The notes below the pieces were generated by a model, which saw only the letters and a list, made by a program, of their open reading frames with translations, was not told where the DNA came from and searched no databases. The position numbers and the translations under genes were made by a program. Positions 16,539-27,672 of a stretch of 64,000 nucleotides of DNA are shown piece by piece (within the stretch, counting starts at the first letter, position 1; every line of letters starts with the position of its first letter). The DNA is from Deltaproteobacteria bacterium (GTDB taxonomy: Bacteria; Myxococcota_A; UBA796; SXON01), in NCBI GenBank assembly GCA_947445035.1, contig CANFCK010000007.1, positions 170,060 to 234,059 on the forward strand, read 5' to 3'.

Positions 16539-17108
16539 ATGCCAGAGACCCGGGCGACCTACTTCTGCATCGACATCGAGTGCTCGGGTCCGGTGCCCGC
16601 GCTCTACGACATGATCTCCTTGGGTGCCGTCGCCGTCGCACCCGATGACGCGGGAAAACTCCACCTCGGGGCGACATTTTACGTAGAACTTCGGCCGGAG
16701 GCCCCGCGGGTCGACCCCGGCGCGATGAAGGTCAATGGCCTCGACATCGAGGCCCTGCGTCGGGAGGGCGTCGTGCGTCGTGATGCGCTCGTGTCGCTGG
16801 CCTCCTGGACACGCCAGCACACCCGGCCCGGCACCAAACCGGTCTTCGTGGGCCACAACGCCCCCTTTGACTGGTCGTTTGTGAGCTGGTGCTACGCCGC
16901 CGAGGACCTGCCCAATCCCTACGGCTACAAGGCGCTCGACACCAAGGCCCTCGCCACCGGCGTGCTCGGCATCCACTGGTTCGACAGCAGCAAGGATGTC
17001 TTGGCCGAACGCCTCAACCTTCCTGTCGAAGACCTCTCCCTCAAACACCGTGCTGATTACGACGCCCGATACCAGGCTGAGCTCCTCGTCAAGCTCCTGG
17101 AGCGCTGA
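16539..17108 (+). CDS. 3'-5' exonuclease of the RNase T/DnaQ (DEDDh) family
   Basis: A 189-residue single-domain nuclease. The acidic residues are visible in order: FCIDIECSGP (Asp and Glu of ExoI), FVGHNAPFDWSFV (Asp of ExoII) and KHRADYDARYQAELL (His and Asp of ExoIII). Such stand-alone DEDDh proteins trim RNA or DNA 3' ends. The short length suggests an oligoribonuclease or RNase T-like role, and the substrate cannot be settled. It directly abuts purF (TGA then ATG with no gap). Confidence 0.85.
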   Translation: MPETRATYFCIDIECSGPVPALYDMISLGAVAVAPDDAGKLHLGATFYVELRPEAPRVDPGAMKVNGLDIEALRREGVVRRDALVSLASWTRQHTRPGTKPVFVGHNAPFDWSFVSWCYAAEDLPNPYGYKALDTKALATGVLGIHWFDSSKDVLAERLNLPVEDLSLKHRADYDARYQAELLVKLLER

Positions 17109-18518
17109 ATGTGTGGCTTTGTTGGTCTGATCGGCTTGGAAAGCGCGGCGACGGGGACGGCGATGGCGCTTCAAGCCCTTCAACACCGCGGGCAAGACGC
17201 CTGTGGCATCGGGACCGTCCATGAGGGACGCGTGCACGTGTTCAAGGACTTGGGCATGGTCACGCAGGTCTTCGGGATGGGCACCCTTGCGTCGCTGCCC
17301 GGTAGCGCCGCCATCGGGCACGTTCGGTACCCGACGGTAGGCGCTGGCGTTCGAGAAGATACCCAACCCTTCCACACCCGTCGTCCGGGCGTACTGATGG
17401 CGCACAACGGGAACGTGACCAACGTTCCGCAATTGGAGTCCTGGCTACGTCGCAGGGGCATCCGTGTGCAGTCACAATGCGACGTCGAGCCGATCATGCT
17501 CGTCTTCGCCGAGGGGCTCCGCGGCAGCGGCATCGACCACGTCAAGGACGCGGTCCGCGACGTCTTCGAGCAGGTGCGCGGCGCGTACACCTGCGTGGCG
17601 CTGTGCGAGATCGAGGGCAAGGACACCCTCATCGCGTTCCGCGATCCGTACGGTGTTCGCCCTGGCGTCTACGGCCGCAACGCGCTGGGCGCTTGGGCGG
17701 TGGCGAGCGAGTCCGTGGCGCTCGACGCGCTCGGATTCGACATGATCGGCGAGATCCCGCCGGGCTCGGTGATGCTTTTGCGCCCCGGCGAGCCGCCCCG
17801 GATCGAAGTTTTGCGCACCGCGCAAGCGCACCGCTGCATCTTCGAGCGCATCTACTTCGCTCGCCCCGACAGCAAGATGGAGGATGGTCGCATCTTTCAG
17901 GTGCGATGGGACCTCGGGCAGCGCCTCGGCGAAGAGTGGCGCAAAAAGGGCATCGAGGCGGACGTGGTCGTACCCGTACCCGACACGTCGCGACCGGCGG
18001 CACAGGCCATGGCTGAGACGTTGGGGCTTCCCTTTCGCGAAGGCTTCATCAAGAACCGCTACAGCGGCCGCACCTTCATCATGCCCGACGCGCGGATGCG
18101 GCAGTCCGCCTTGCGACTCAAGCTGAACCCGATCCCCGAAATTCTTGAAGGAAAGCGGGTCATTCTTGTCGACGACAGCGTCGTGCGCGGCACGACTGTG
18201 AAACGATTGGCGGAACTCGTCCGCTCCGTGAAACCCAAAGAGGTCCACCTCGCGATCTTCTCGCCCCCCGTCAGGAACCCGTGCTTCTACGGCATCGACA
18301 TGCCCTCGAAGGACGAGCTGGTGGCCGCGCGGGTGCCCGAAGCCGAATGGGCGCGCACGTTCGGCGTAGACACCGTGACCTTTCTGAGCGTGGACGGCCT
18401 GCGCGCCACCGCCAAAACACCCGCGTGCATGGCGTGTTTTGACGGCGTGTACCCCATCCCGGTCAGCGCGGACGAGGTGGCGGCCATCGTGGCCGACCGG
18501 CGTGGCAGTCCCGCGTGA
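17109..18518 (+). CDS. purF: Amidophosphoribosyltransferase PurF
   Basis: A 469-residue enzyme for the first committed step of purine synthesis, moving glutamine ammonia onto PRPP. Cys2 directly after the initiator Met (MCGFVGLIG) is the N-terminal nucleophile, so no propeptide is present. ALQHRGQDACGIGT belongs to the glutaminase domain. RVILVDDSVVRGTTVKR near residue 350 is the PRPP loop. Cysteines in HRCIFERIYF, VRNPCFYGID and CMACFDGVYP occupy the positions that bind a 4Fe-4S cluster in the Bacillus-type enzyme. The stop codon overlaps the following GTG (GTGA). Confidence 0.96.
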   Translation: MCGFVGLIGLESAATGTAMALQALQHRGQDACGIGTVHEGRVHVFKDLGMVTQVFGMGTLASLPGSAAIGHVRYPTVGAGVREDTQPFHTRRPGVLMAHNGNVTNVPQLESWLRRRGIRVQSQCDVEPIMLVFAEGLRGSGIDHVKDAVRDVFEQVRGAYTCVALCEIEGKDTLIAFRDPYGVRPGVYGRNALGAWAVASESVALDALGFDMIGEIPPGSVMLLRPGEPPRIEVLRTAQAHRCIFERIYFARPDSKMEDGRIFQVRWDLGQRLGEEWRKKGIEADVVVPVPDTSRPAAQAMAETLGLPFREGFIKNRYSGRTFIMPDARMRQSALRLKLNPIPEILEGKRVILVDDSVVRGTTVKRLAELVRSVKPKEVHLAIFSPPVRNPCFYGIDMPSKDELVAARVPEAEWARTFGVDTVTFLSVDGLRATAKTPACMACFDGVYPIPVSADEVAAIVADRRGSPA

Positions 18519-19378
18519 GCGACGAGCGCGCCCGCGACGCCCACTTCCAACACGCCGCAAAGGCGTTGGAAGCGGTGCTGTCGGTCCCGGCCGAGCAGCC
18601 GCGCGCGCTATCGTGGGTACCACGGAAAGAAGTGCTGATGCTCGCCCTGCGCTCCGGAAGGGTGCTGGCGGTGGAGCCGTCGTTCGGGGTACGGACACTT
18701 TTCGACGGGCCCGCGGAGCCCGTTCACCTTGCCAATTGGGGAGACGGCGTGGCGGTGCTCGCCGCCGACGGCCACTTGGTCTTGCGAGACGGCGCGGGCG
18801 CGATCAGCGAGATCGACACCGGCCTTCGCGGGGAGTCGGGGCTGCGCGTGTGCGAGCAGCAGATTGCGGTCATCGGCGAAGGTGCCGAAGGCCGGCGGGT
18901 TCGTTTGTATACAGGCGCCACCTTGGTTCAAGAGGTCAACGTGCCCGACGGCGCGGCGCTGGGCTGTCGCGAGGGGGCTCCCGTGCTCGCCCGGAGCGTC
19001 GCGGAAGGCCTCAGCGTCGTGCCGCTCGGTGCAGAGCTTCCCGAGGGTCCCGCCACCAACCACATGCTGCGCTTCACCCCGGGCGGCTGGGTCGTCGGCG
19101 TGGTCGAGGGCGGCGCGACGTTGTGGAAAGAGGGGCAGCCGCAGACGATTCGACTGCTGGACACTGCCCCGGCGGCGCTCTGTCACGATGGCCGCACACT
19201 CGCGCTGGGAACTCGCGGCGGGGTGGTGGCATTGGCGGATGTGTTTGCTCCGCCGGCCCAGCGCGGACGGCCGCCCCGGGTCGAAGCGCACGGGGCCGCG
19301 GTGACGGCGCTGTCGTTCTCCACGCGCGGGCGTTGGTTGGCGACCGTCGGCGACAACTGCCGGCTCTGGGCGTATTGA
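18515..19378 (+). CDS. WD40-like beta-propeller protein, unknown role
   Basis: A 287-residue cytosolic protein with no signal peptide. It is built from ~40-residue repeats with hydrophobic strands and turns of propeller type (LALRSGRVLAVEP, GVAVLAADGHLVLRDG, HDGRTLALGTRGGVVAL). The last blade is clearly WD40-like: VTALSFSTRGRWLATVGDNCRLW. Such proteins are binding platforms. The GTG start overlaps the purF stop, so translation is coupled, but I see no functional link with purine synthesis. Confidence 0.72.
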   Translation: MSDERARDAHFQHAAKALEAVLSVPAEQPRALSWVPRKEVLMLALRSGRVLAVEPSFGVRTLFDGPAEPVHLANWGDGVAVLAADGHLVLRDGAGAISEIDTGLRGESGLRVCEQQIAVIGEGAEGRRVRLYTGATLVQEVNVPDGAALGCREGAPVLARSVAEGLSVVPLGAELPEGPATNHMLRFTPGGWVVGVVEGGATLWKEGQPQTIRLLDTAPAALCHDGRTLALGTRGGVVALADVFAPPAQRGRPPRVEAHGAAVTALSFSTRGRWLATVGDNCRLWAY

Positions 19379-19780
19379 GGGGGGGCTGGTTCCACCTCCC
19401 GGTGGGCGGGGAGCGTCGCGAGCCAGGGCCGTCGGCGGCGCATGTGTCGCGACATGTGGGCGGCGGCAACCGAGGGCCGGCGCCGCGCCGAGGAGGGACC
19501 GCGCCGGAGGGAGGGCGGCGCCGCGTCGGATGCAGAGTATCCCCCCCAATTAGCGCGCCCCGAGGGAGGATCCCCGGCTGGAAGCGCGCCGGCGCAACGC
19601 CGGCGCGGACGCAGCCGAATTCGCCCCCGAGAAACATAGGTTTGCCCGTTCCACCCGGCGAAGCCGGACGACGCGCCGGACGCGCCTTTTGGGCAGGATA
19701 CTCCCGGCAGACGCGCATCTGGGGGGGCATAGTCGGCGCGAGGGGGTCGGGGGCGCCGTTTCTTGATACCCCGACCGTGC
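19379..19780. other. Non-coding gap upstream of the kinase-like gene
   Basis: About 400 nt without a credible gene: predicted frames are Arg/Pro-rich shadows. It holds a small CCACC-TCCC-GGTGG hairpin just after the propeller gene (about 19392-19405), a TGTCGCGACA palindrome (19445-19454) and a strong hairpin at 19585-19607. A promoter for the kinase-like gene is expected here, but I cannot point to clear -35/-10 boxes. Confidence 0.5.
19585..19607. repeat. Perfect 10-bp hairpin with CAA loop
   Basis: Arms CGCGCCGGCG and CGCCGGCGCG flank CAA. No T-run follows on either strand, so this is not a classical intrinsic terminator. It may be a rho-independent-like stop for the purF run or just GC-rich secondary structure. 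Confidence 0.55.
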
Positions 19781-21559
19781 ATGCAGACGCCCGGATTCCA
19801 CTACACCCGCGAGGCCGGCGATCTTGGGCAGGTTCTCGCGCAGGAAGGCGGCTCGGCGGGCTTTTCGCTCGATGCCCTCTTGGAGCGCCACCGCCCCGGC
19901 CTGCGCGCGGCGATGGAGCTGGGCGCCGCCCTGGCCGACATCCTCTGCATCGCGGAGGAAGACCGCTCGGTCCACGGCGACCTGCGGCCGGCGTCGGTCA
20001 AGGTCGACGGGCGCGGGAACGTCTCGATCGACGGCTGGGGGGTGCCCCGACGCACGACACGCGAGCCGCACGGTCGCACCGACGTCGCCACGACCGACAT
20101 GTACGGGCTCGGCGTCGTACTGCACAGCGTGCTTTCAGAGGCGCCGTTCGGCGACCTGCCTCACGAGGCGGATGGGCATGACGACGCGGTGATCGACCGC
20201 GTGCTCTCGATGGACTTCGCCGAAGCCAGGGGGAAGCGCTGGCTCGAGGACGTCCGGAAGTTCCTTTGTAATATCCTGGCATGGACCGCGAGCGAGCGGC
20301 CGCTGCCCCTCGACGCAGCCAACGTGCTCGCGTCGGTCGGGGCGCAGATCACTGGGGATGGCTTGGTTGCGTGGGCGGCCGGGCTGCGCGCGCCGAGTCA
20401 CAGCGCGGCGCCGCTTCCCGCTCCGGAACCGGCCGTGCAACGCGAAGTGCTGGGCGGTCCCACCAGCATCTCCGCGCCGATGGCCCGCGGCGGCGTGCGG
20501 CAAGCGCCCGCAAGCAAGGGCGAGAGCACCTCGTTCTGGAGCCGCGAGAAGATCAAGCAGATGCTCGCCGAAGAAGACGACGACGCCTACGAGGTGGCGG
20601 CGCTGCCCCGCCGGGCCACCGCGGCCGAAGTGCTGCCGCCGCCGGTCGCGTACCAGGCTCCGACGCCGCCTCGGCCGCCCACGCTCCCGGCCGAACCTCC
20701 GCGGCCGCCCAGCTTCGAACCTCCGCGACCGGCCGCAGAGCCCCCGCGCCCGCCCAGCTTCGAGCCCCCCCGGCCCGAGCCCGCCCGGCCGGCAGAGGCC
20801 CCGCGGCCGACGCCAGTGCGACACGTGAGCGAGCCGGCGCGCTCCTCACGCCCGGTCGCACCGCCCCCCGTCAGCCGCTCGGCGTTGGACAACGACCCCT
20901 TCGCCGACCCGCCCGCGAAATCCGGCATGACCGGAATGGTCGTGGGCGGCGTGGTGCTGCTGCTCGTATGCGGAGGAATCCTCGCCGCGGTCGGTGGCGG
21001 CTGGTTCTTCATGGGGCGCGAGGAGCCCGCGAAGGAGGCCTCGCCGCTCGTGGTGCCGACGACGACCCCCGAGGTGGCGCCCGCGGAGGTGCCGGCCCCG
21101 ACGCCCATCGCAGCGCCGGAGCCGGTCGCGAAACCGGAGCCCGCCGCCGCGACACCCGCACCGAAGCCAGCCGCGACCCCGGCGCCGCCGAAGCCCGCCC
21201 CCGCGACCAAGCCCGCGTCGAGCCCGAAGCCGGCATCGACTCCAAAACCAGTCACGACGCAGAAGCCCGCAGCCGCGGCCAAGCCGGCCCCCGCGACGAA
21301 GCCCGCCCCTGTCGAAGCGGCGCCGCCGCCGTCCGGCCCGTTCTCCGTCAAGTTCAGCGTGCCCGGCAAAGAGGGCAAGATCCAGTGCGGCGATGGTCAG
21401 TCGGCCGAGTTCGTCAGCGGCACCACCATGAGCTTTGCCGGCGTCACCACCTGCCGTGTCAAAACCGGCGGCAAAGACGCCAAGCAGGGCGTCATCCAGG
21501 TGGAGCGCGGCGGCACCGTCACCTGCAGCGACTTCGGGAGCAGCCTGAGCTGCAACTGA
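19781..21559 (+). CDS. Kinase-like (probably degenerate) membrane protein with Pro/Ala/Lys-rich linker
   Basis: A 592-residue protein. Residues about 1-205 resemble the C-lobe of a Ser/Thr kinase: VHGDLRPASVKVDGRGNVSI has the catalytic-loop His-x-Asp with Ser in place of the usual Asn, IDGWG replaces DFG, and MYGLGVVLHSVLSEAPFG fits helix F. The glycine-rich loop and the VAIK Lys are not visible, so a pseudokinase is likely. A Pro-rich region (270-360), one membrane helix (about 385-408, MVVGGVVLLLVCGGILAAV), and repeats of KPA/PAP type (430-520) follow. A small Cys-containing C-terminal domain ends in CSDFGSSLSCN. I use the ATG at 19781; an in-frame TTG lies 18 nt upstream. The outside domain may be a sensor. 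Confidence 0.75.
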   Translation: MQTPGFHYTREAGDLGQVLAQEGGSAGFSLDALLERHRPGLRAAMELGAALADILCIAEEDRSVHGDLRPASVKVDGRGNVSIDGWGVPRRTTREPHGRTDVATTDMYGLGVVLHSVLSEAPFGDLPHEADGHDDAVIDRVLSMDFAEARGKRWLEDVRKFLCNILAWTASERPLPLDAANVLASVGAQITGDGLVAWAAGLRAPSHSAAPLPAPEPAVQREVLGGPTSISAPMARGGVRQAPASKGESTSFWSREKIKQMLAEEDDDAYEVAALPRRATAAEVLPPPVAYQAPTPPRPPTLPAEPPRPPSFEPPRPAAEPPRPPSFEPPRPEPARPAEAPRPTPVRHVSEPARSSRPVAPPPVSRSALDNDPFADPPAKSGMTGMVVGGVVLLLVCGGILAAVGGGWFFMGREEPAKEASPLVVPTTTPEVAPAEVPAPTPIAAPEPVAKPEPAAATPAPKPAATPAPPKPAPATKPASSPKPASTPKPVTTQKPAAAAKPAPATKPAPVEAAPPPSGPFSVKFSVPGKEGKIQCGDGQSAEFVSGTTMSFAGVTTCRVKTGGKDAKQGVIQVERGGTVTCSDFGSSLSCN

Positions 21560-21629
21560 GGGGGGGCGTACCCAATCAGCGTGGCGGACTCGGCGCGTCG
21601 CGACGTTGGGTGACGAAAGCGCTGCTGGT

Positions 21630-21822
21630 TCACGGCACCGTGTAGACCGCGAGTTCTCCCTCCTCGGCCGCGGGCGCGGCGCGGCCGGGGGAGCCGACGA
21701 TCAGCTCCGCGACCCCGTCGCCATCGAGGTCGTGGAAGGCCAGGGCCCGGCCGGTGCCGGCGCCGCGATGCGGTCCTGCCCACCTCGACCTCAAGACCTG
21801 GCCTGAGCATCGCCCAGGTGGG
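21630..21822 (-). pseudogene. Remnant of an FG-GAP/integrin-alpha-like repeat protein
   Basis: On the minus strand right after atpC, one frame encodes ALAFHDLDGDGVAELIVG followed by SPGRAAPAAEEGELAVY and a stop at 21630-21632. That is a complete FG-GAP repeat with its calcium-binding DxDGDG loop. Another frame just upstream reads AHLGDAQARS and then stops, which also resembles this repeat type. There is no start codon or upstream coding body, since atpC occupies that place. I read this as the frameshifted C-terminal end of a large surface protein, left by a deletion or rearrangement. Confidence 0.6.
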
Positions 21823-22077
21823 CTACCCCTCCTCGCACGTCTCCGTCAGGATCGTGACGTGTTCGGGACCCGCTTCGCAGAAGCCTACACCGATGTTGTA
21901 GCGCAGCTTGGTGTCGCCGGACTCGACCACCACCACGCCGGGGCGCAGGGTGGTGAGGTAGGCGATGTGCTTCGGGAGGACGGCGAACTCACCCAGCTCG
22001 CCGGGCGCACGCACGAGCTCGGCCTTGCCTTCCCAGGCGACCTTGCGCGGCGTGACGATGCGTACGTTGAGCGACAT
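21823..22077 (-). CDS. atpC: ATP synthase F1 subunit epsilon, short form
   Basis: Only 84 residues, against about 130-140 in most bacteria. It contains the N-terminal beta-sandwich (MSLNVRIVTPRKVAWEGKA, ELGEFAVLPKHIAYLTTL) and stops after VTILTETCEEG. The two C-terminal helices that can inhibit the enzyme are absent. Short epsilon subunits are known in some lineages, so it may be functional. However, degraded gene DNA follows directly, so loss of the 3' part by rearrangement is also possible. Last gene of the operon, 3 nt after atpD. Confidence 0.88.
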   Translation of the reverse strand: MSLNVRIVTPRKVAWEGKAELVRAPGELGEFAVLPKHIAYLTTLRPGVVVVESGDTKLRYNIGVGFCEAGPEHVTILTETCEEG

Positions 22078-22080
22078 GGC

Positions 22081-24431
<2,351 letters not shown>

Positions 24432-24440
24432 GCGGGCTCC

Positions 24441-25967
24441 CTACTTCCAGGTGGTGCGGAACGAGACACAGGCCGCGAGGATGCGGGCCTTCAGATCGTT
24501 CCCCTTGAAGGTGAACTTGGCGCCGAGCTCGTCCCGCAACGCGGCCGCCGCCCCCTCAAAGTGGGTGGTGAGGTCGACGAGGAAGCGCTGCACGTCGCCG
24601 ACGGGGACGTCGTCGAGCGCGCCCTCGGTGCCGGCGATGATCTGGATGATCTGCATTTCCATCGTGAGCGGGCTGTACTGGTCCTGCTTGAGCAGCTCGA
24701 CCAGGCGGGCGCCGCGGTTGAGCTGCCTGCGGGTGGCTTCGTCCAGGTCGCTCGCGAAGGCCGAGAAGGCCTGCAGCTCGCGGTACTGGGCCAGCGTAAG
24801 CTTGAGCGTGCCGGCCACCGCCTTCATGGCCGCGACCTGCGCCGAGCCACCGACGCGCGACACCGAGATGCCGACGTTCACCGCGGGACGGACGCCTGCG
24901 TAGAACAGGTTGGCTTCGAGGAATATCTGCCCGTCGGTGATCGAGATGACGTTCGTCGGGATGTACGCCGACACGTCGCCGGCCTGCGTTTCGATGATCG
25001 GCAGCGCGGTGAGTGACCCCGCGCCTTCGGCGTCGCCGACCTTGGCCGAACGCTCCAAAAGGCGGCTGTGCAGGTAGAAGACGTCGCCAGGGTAGGCTTC
25101 GCGACCGGGAGGGCGGCGCAGGAGCAGCGAAAGCTGGCGGTAGGCGGCGGCCTGCTTGGTGAGGTCATCGTAGACGATGAGCGCGTGCATGCCGTTGTCG
25201 CGGAAGTACTCGCCGATGGTGGCGCCAGTGTACGCGGCCAGGAACTGCAACGGCGCCGGCGCCGAAGCGGGCGCACTGATGACGGTGGTGTACTCCATCG
25301 CACCGTAGGACTTGAGCTTTTCGACCACTTGGGCGACCGTGCTCTGCTTCTGGCCGATCGCGACGTAGATGCAGTGCATCTTCTTCTTCGGATCGTTCAG
25401 GAACTTCTTCTGGTTGATGATCGCGTCGATGCAGATCGCGGTCTTGCCGGTTTGCCGATCGCCGATGATGAGCTCGCGCTGGCCGCGGCCGACAGGGATC
25501 ATGCCATCGATGGCCTTGATGCCGGTTTCCATCGCTTCGTGCACGGACTTGCGACCGATGATGCCGGGCGCCTTGATCTCGACCGGACGGAGCATGTCGC
25601 GGGGGATGGGCGGGCCGCCGTCGATGGCGTTGCCGAGGCCGTCGATGACGCGGCCGAGGAGCGCGGGGCCCACCGGAACGGACACGATCTCGCCGGTGCG
25701 GCGGACGATGTCGCCTTCCTTGATGGTGCGGTCTTCGCCGAAGATGGCGGCGCCCACGTTGTCTTCTTCGAGGTTCAGCACCATGCCGCGGAGGCCGTTG
25801 CCGAAGTCGAGGAGCTCGCCCGCGAGGGCGTTTTCGAGGCCGTAGATCCGGGCGATGCCGTCCCCGACCTTGAGCACCGTTCCCGTTTCGCTCACCGCGA
25901 CGCGACCGTCGTAGTTCTTGATCTGCTGCTTGAGAATCTCGCTGATCTCTTCGGCGCGGATGTCCAT
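24441..25967 (-). CDS. atpA: ATP synthase F1 subunit alpha
   Basis: A 508-residue non-catalytic nucleotide-binding subunit. P-loop [15 protein letters not shown] is near residue 170, with [14 protein letters not shown] and [30 protein letters not shown] following. The ATG at 25967 begins [16 protein letters not shown], the standard start, 4 nt after the atpH stop. The longer upstream reading frame is shadow of atpH. Confidence 0.98.
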   Translation of the reverse strand: MDIRAEEISEILKQQIKNYDGRVAVSETGTVLKVGDGIARIYGLENALAGELLDFGNGLRGMVLNLEEDNVGAAIFGEDRTIKEGDIVRRTGEIVSVPVGPALLGRVIDGLGNAIDGGPPIPRDMLRPVEIKAPGIIGRKSVHEAMETGIKAIDGMIPVGRGQRELIIGDRQTGKTAICIDAIINQKKFLNDPKKKMHCIYVAIGQKQSTVAQVVEKLKSYGAMEYTTVISAPASAPAPLQFLAAYTGATIGEYFRDNGMHALIVYDDLTKQAAAYRQLSLLLRRPPGREAYPGDVFYLHSRLLERSAKVGDAEGAGSLTALPIIETQAGDVSAYIPTNVISITDGQIFLEANLFYAGVRPAVNVGISVSRVGGSAQVAAMKAVAGTLKLTLAQYRELQAFSAFASDLDEATRRQLNRGARLVELLKQDQYSPLTMEMQIIQIIAGTEGALDDVPVGDVQRFLVDLTTHFEGAAAALRDELGAKFTFKGNDLKARILAACVSFRTTWK

Positions 25968-25971
25968 TCGT

Positions 25972-26526
25972 CTATCCAAGTGCGGTGGTGGCAAGGGCAA
26001 CCTGGAGGGTGTCCAGGCGAGTGCGGAGAGAGGCGTCGAACACGCGGCTGCCCACGTGCGCGACCATCCCGCCGAGGAGGGAAGGATCAACCTTCACATC
26101 CAAGACGACCTGCTTGCCGGTGGCGGCAGCGAGGCTGGCGGCGATCTGTTTTTTCAGGCTGGCCGAGGCGGCGACGGACGTCGTGACCGTAACGCGCACG
26201 CGCCCTCCTGCGATGTCGGCGAGAGCGCGGTACTCACGTGCCATGTCGGGCAGCGCAATGAAGCGATTCTTGTCGAGCACCAGCCGTACGAAGCTGGCCA
26301 GCGTCGGCAGCAGCCCGAGCTTGGGCAAAAGCGCCTCCAGCACGTTTTTACGTTCGGAGGGGGTCAGGCCGGGGTGGCTCATCACGCCGAGCAGCTGGGC
26401 ATCATCGCGCCGCAAAAGCGTGACCAGCGCGTCGAGTTGTTCGCCGAGCTTGTCGGCGTTGCCTTCTTCCTGGCCGAGCGCCAGGAGCGCCTTGGCGTAG
26501 CGGCGAGCGAGAGAACCTTCGATCAC
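25972..26526 (-). CDS. atpH: ATP synthase F1 subunit delta
   Basis: A 184-residue peripheral-stalk subunit beginning [17 protein letters not shown], with the C-terminal signature [32 protein letters not shown]. The start is a GTG overlapping the atpF stop. Confidence 0.95.
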   Translation of the reverse strand: MIEGSLARRYAKALLALGQEEGNADKLGEQLDALVTLLRRDDAQLLGVMSHPGLTPSERKNVLEALLPKLGLLPTLASFVRLVLDKNRFIALPDMAREYRALADIAGGRVRVTVTTSVAASASLKKQIAASLAAATGKQVVLDVKVDPSLLGGMVAHVGSRVFDASLRTRLDTLQVALATTALG

Positions 26527-27137
26527 GCGGCACCTCCGGGCTTGTCGAGCGCGGCCAAGAACTCGGCCTGGAAGCGGGCCTGGTCTTCGGCCTGGACGCT
26601 GGACTTCACGATTTCGCGCGCCAGCCCGGCCGCCTGCTCGACGACTTCCCTGCGGATTTCGTTACGGGCGCGGAGCACTTCTTCGCTCACGGTGCGGGTC
26701 GCCGTCTCGCGGATGCGAATGGCGTCGGCCTCGGCACGCTCCCGGATGCGCACGCCCTCGGCCTCGGCGTCGCGAGTGGCGCCGGCCTTCATGTCCTCGA
26801 TGCGGCGTTCGAGGCCGGCGAGCTTCTCTTCGATCTCGTGGTATTCCTTCTGTGCCTCGCCCTTGGCGCGCGCGGACTCGTCGAGGTCGCGGCGGACCAC
26901 GTTGGCGCGGTTGCCGAGCGCGTCCATGATCGGGCGGCGGCCGGCCACGATGACCAGAAGCAAGAACAGGATGAAGTTGCTGGTCTGGTAGCGGACGAGC
27001 TCCCAGTCCATCTTGGCGTCGTGGCCCCCTTCGTGGGCGGCGCCTTCGTGGGCGGCGCCTTCGTGGGCGGCGCCTTCGTGGGCGACGGGGGCGTCGGGGG
27101 CCTGTTGCGCATGGGCGGGAGCAGCGAAATAGAACAC
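26523..27137 (-). CDS. atpF: ATP synthase Fo subunit b with signal-like N-terminus
   Basis: A 204-residue protein from a GTG that overlaps the upstream stop (TAGTG). The N-terminus FYFAAPAHAQQ looks like a cleavable signal remnant. It is followed by HEGAA repeats and then the real subunit: ELVRYQTSNFILFLLLVIVAG membrane helix (about residues 45-66) and a long charged coiled coil (KGEAQKEYHEIEEKLAGLE, TRDAEAEGVRIRERAEADA). An alternative start at the Met before DWELVRYQ would remove the odd N-terminus. Second b-type subunit of this operon. Confidence 0.87.
   Translation of the reverse strand: MFYFAAPAHAQQAPDAPVAHEGAAHEGAAHEGAAHEGGHDAKMDWELVRYQTSNFILFLLLVIVAGRRPIMDALGNRANVVRRDLDESARAKGEAQKEYHEIEEKLAGLERRIEDMKAGATRDAEAEGVRIRERAEADAIRIRETATRTVSEEVLRARNEIRREVVEQAAGLAREIVKSSVQAEDQARFQAEFLAALDKPGGAA
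27030..27089. repeat. 15-bp tandem repeat inside atpF, four copies
   Basis: Unit TTCGTGGGCGGCGCC repeated at 27030, 27045 and 27060 exactly, with a degenerate fourth copy at 27075. Read on the minus strand it encodes the repeated AHEGA of subunit b. Copy number may vary between strains by slippage. Confidence 0.85.
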
Positions 27138-27583
27138 TAGGCCTCCACGCCGGGGAGAGCGCGCCCGAGGGCGCGGGCCGCCATGTCCTGGGCGAGCGAA
27201 CGGGCCATGCGTCCGACTTCTTCGCGGGCCAACGCCGCCTCGCCCTGCAAGACCGCTAGCTCGTCGGCGATGTGGCGATCGGAGAGCGCGCGCGTCGCGG
27301 CCACCTGCTTGGCGTAGGCCGCTTGCGCTTCCGACCGGCGCGCGGCGCGGAACTCGGCGACCTCGGTGTGGGCGCGCACCAGCGCCGCATCCCACTGCAA
27401 CAACTTCAGGCCCGCCTTCTCCTTCAGCGCTTCGGCCGAGGCACGTTCACCCACGGTCGCGGCCTTTCGGGCGGCCAAATAGGCGATCATGGGCTTGAAC
27501 AAGATCATCTGCAGCCCGGCCAAAACCGTGAAGAGCGGCAGCAGCTGCAGAAGCACCAACGACAAGTCGGGATTGATGTTCAT
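27137..27583 (-). CDS. ATP synthase Fo subunit b' (second b-type subunit)
   Basis: A 148-residue protein with an N-terminal membrane segment (LSLVLLQLLPLFTVLAGLQM) and a long helical body (KAGLKLLQWDAALVRAH, ARRSEAQAAYAKQVAAT). This is the layout of the b' subunit that pairs with b in the peripheral stalk of cyanobacteria and several proteobacteria. First gene of the operon: atpB (a) and atpE (c) are not upstream. Confidence 0.88.
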   Translation of the reverse strand: MNINPDLSLVLLQLLPLFTVLAGLQMILFKPMIAYLAARKAATVGERASAEALKEKAGLKLLQWDAALVRAHTEVAEFRAARRSEAQAAYAKQVAATRALSDRHIADELAVLQGEAALAREEVGRMARSLAQDMAARALGRALPGVEA

Positions 27584-27672
27584 GATCTCAGGGCGGTTTT
27601 GGTCGCGCGACTAACCCTAGCCGCGCCCGGTGGCAAGGCAGTTCGGGCGGGCGGACGGGTTAGCCGAGTCCC

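Noticed and set aside
19183..19782. A 199-codon minus-strand frame in the gap before the kinase-like gene
   Set aside because: Extremely Arg/Pro/Ala-rich with no hydrophobic core; typical of non-coding GC-rich DNA.
27030..27089. 15-bp direct repeats considered as a CRISPR-like array
   Set aside because: Tandem without spacers and in frame with the coding sequence of atpF.
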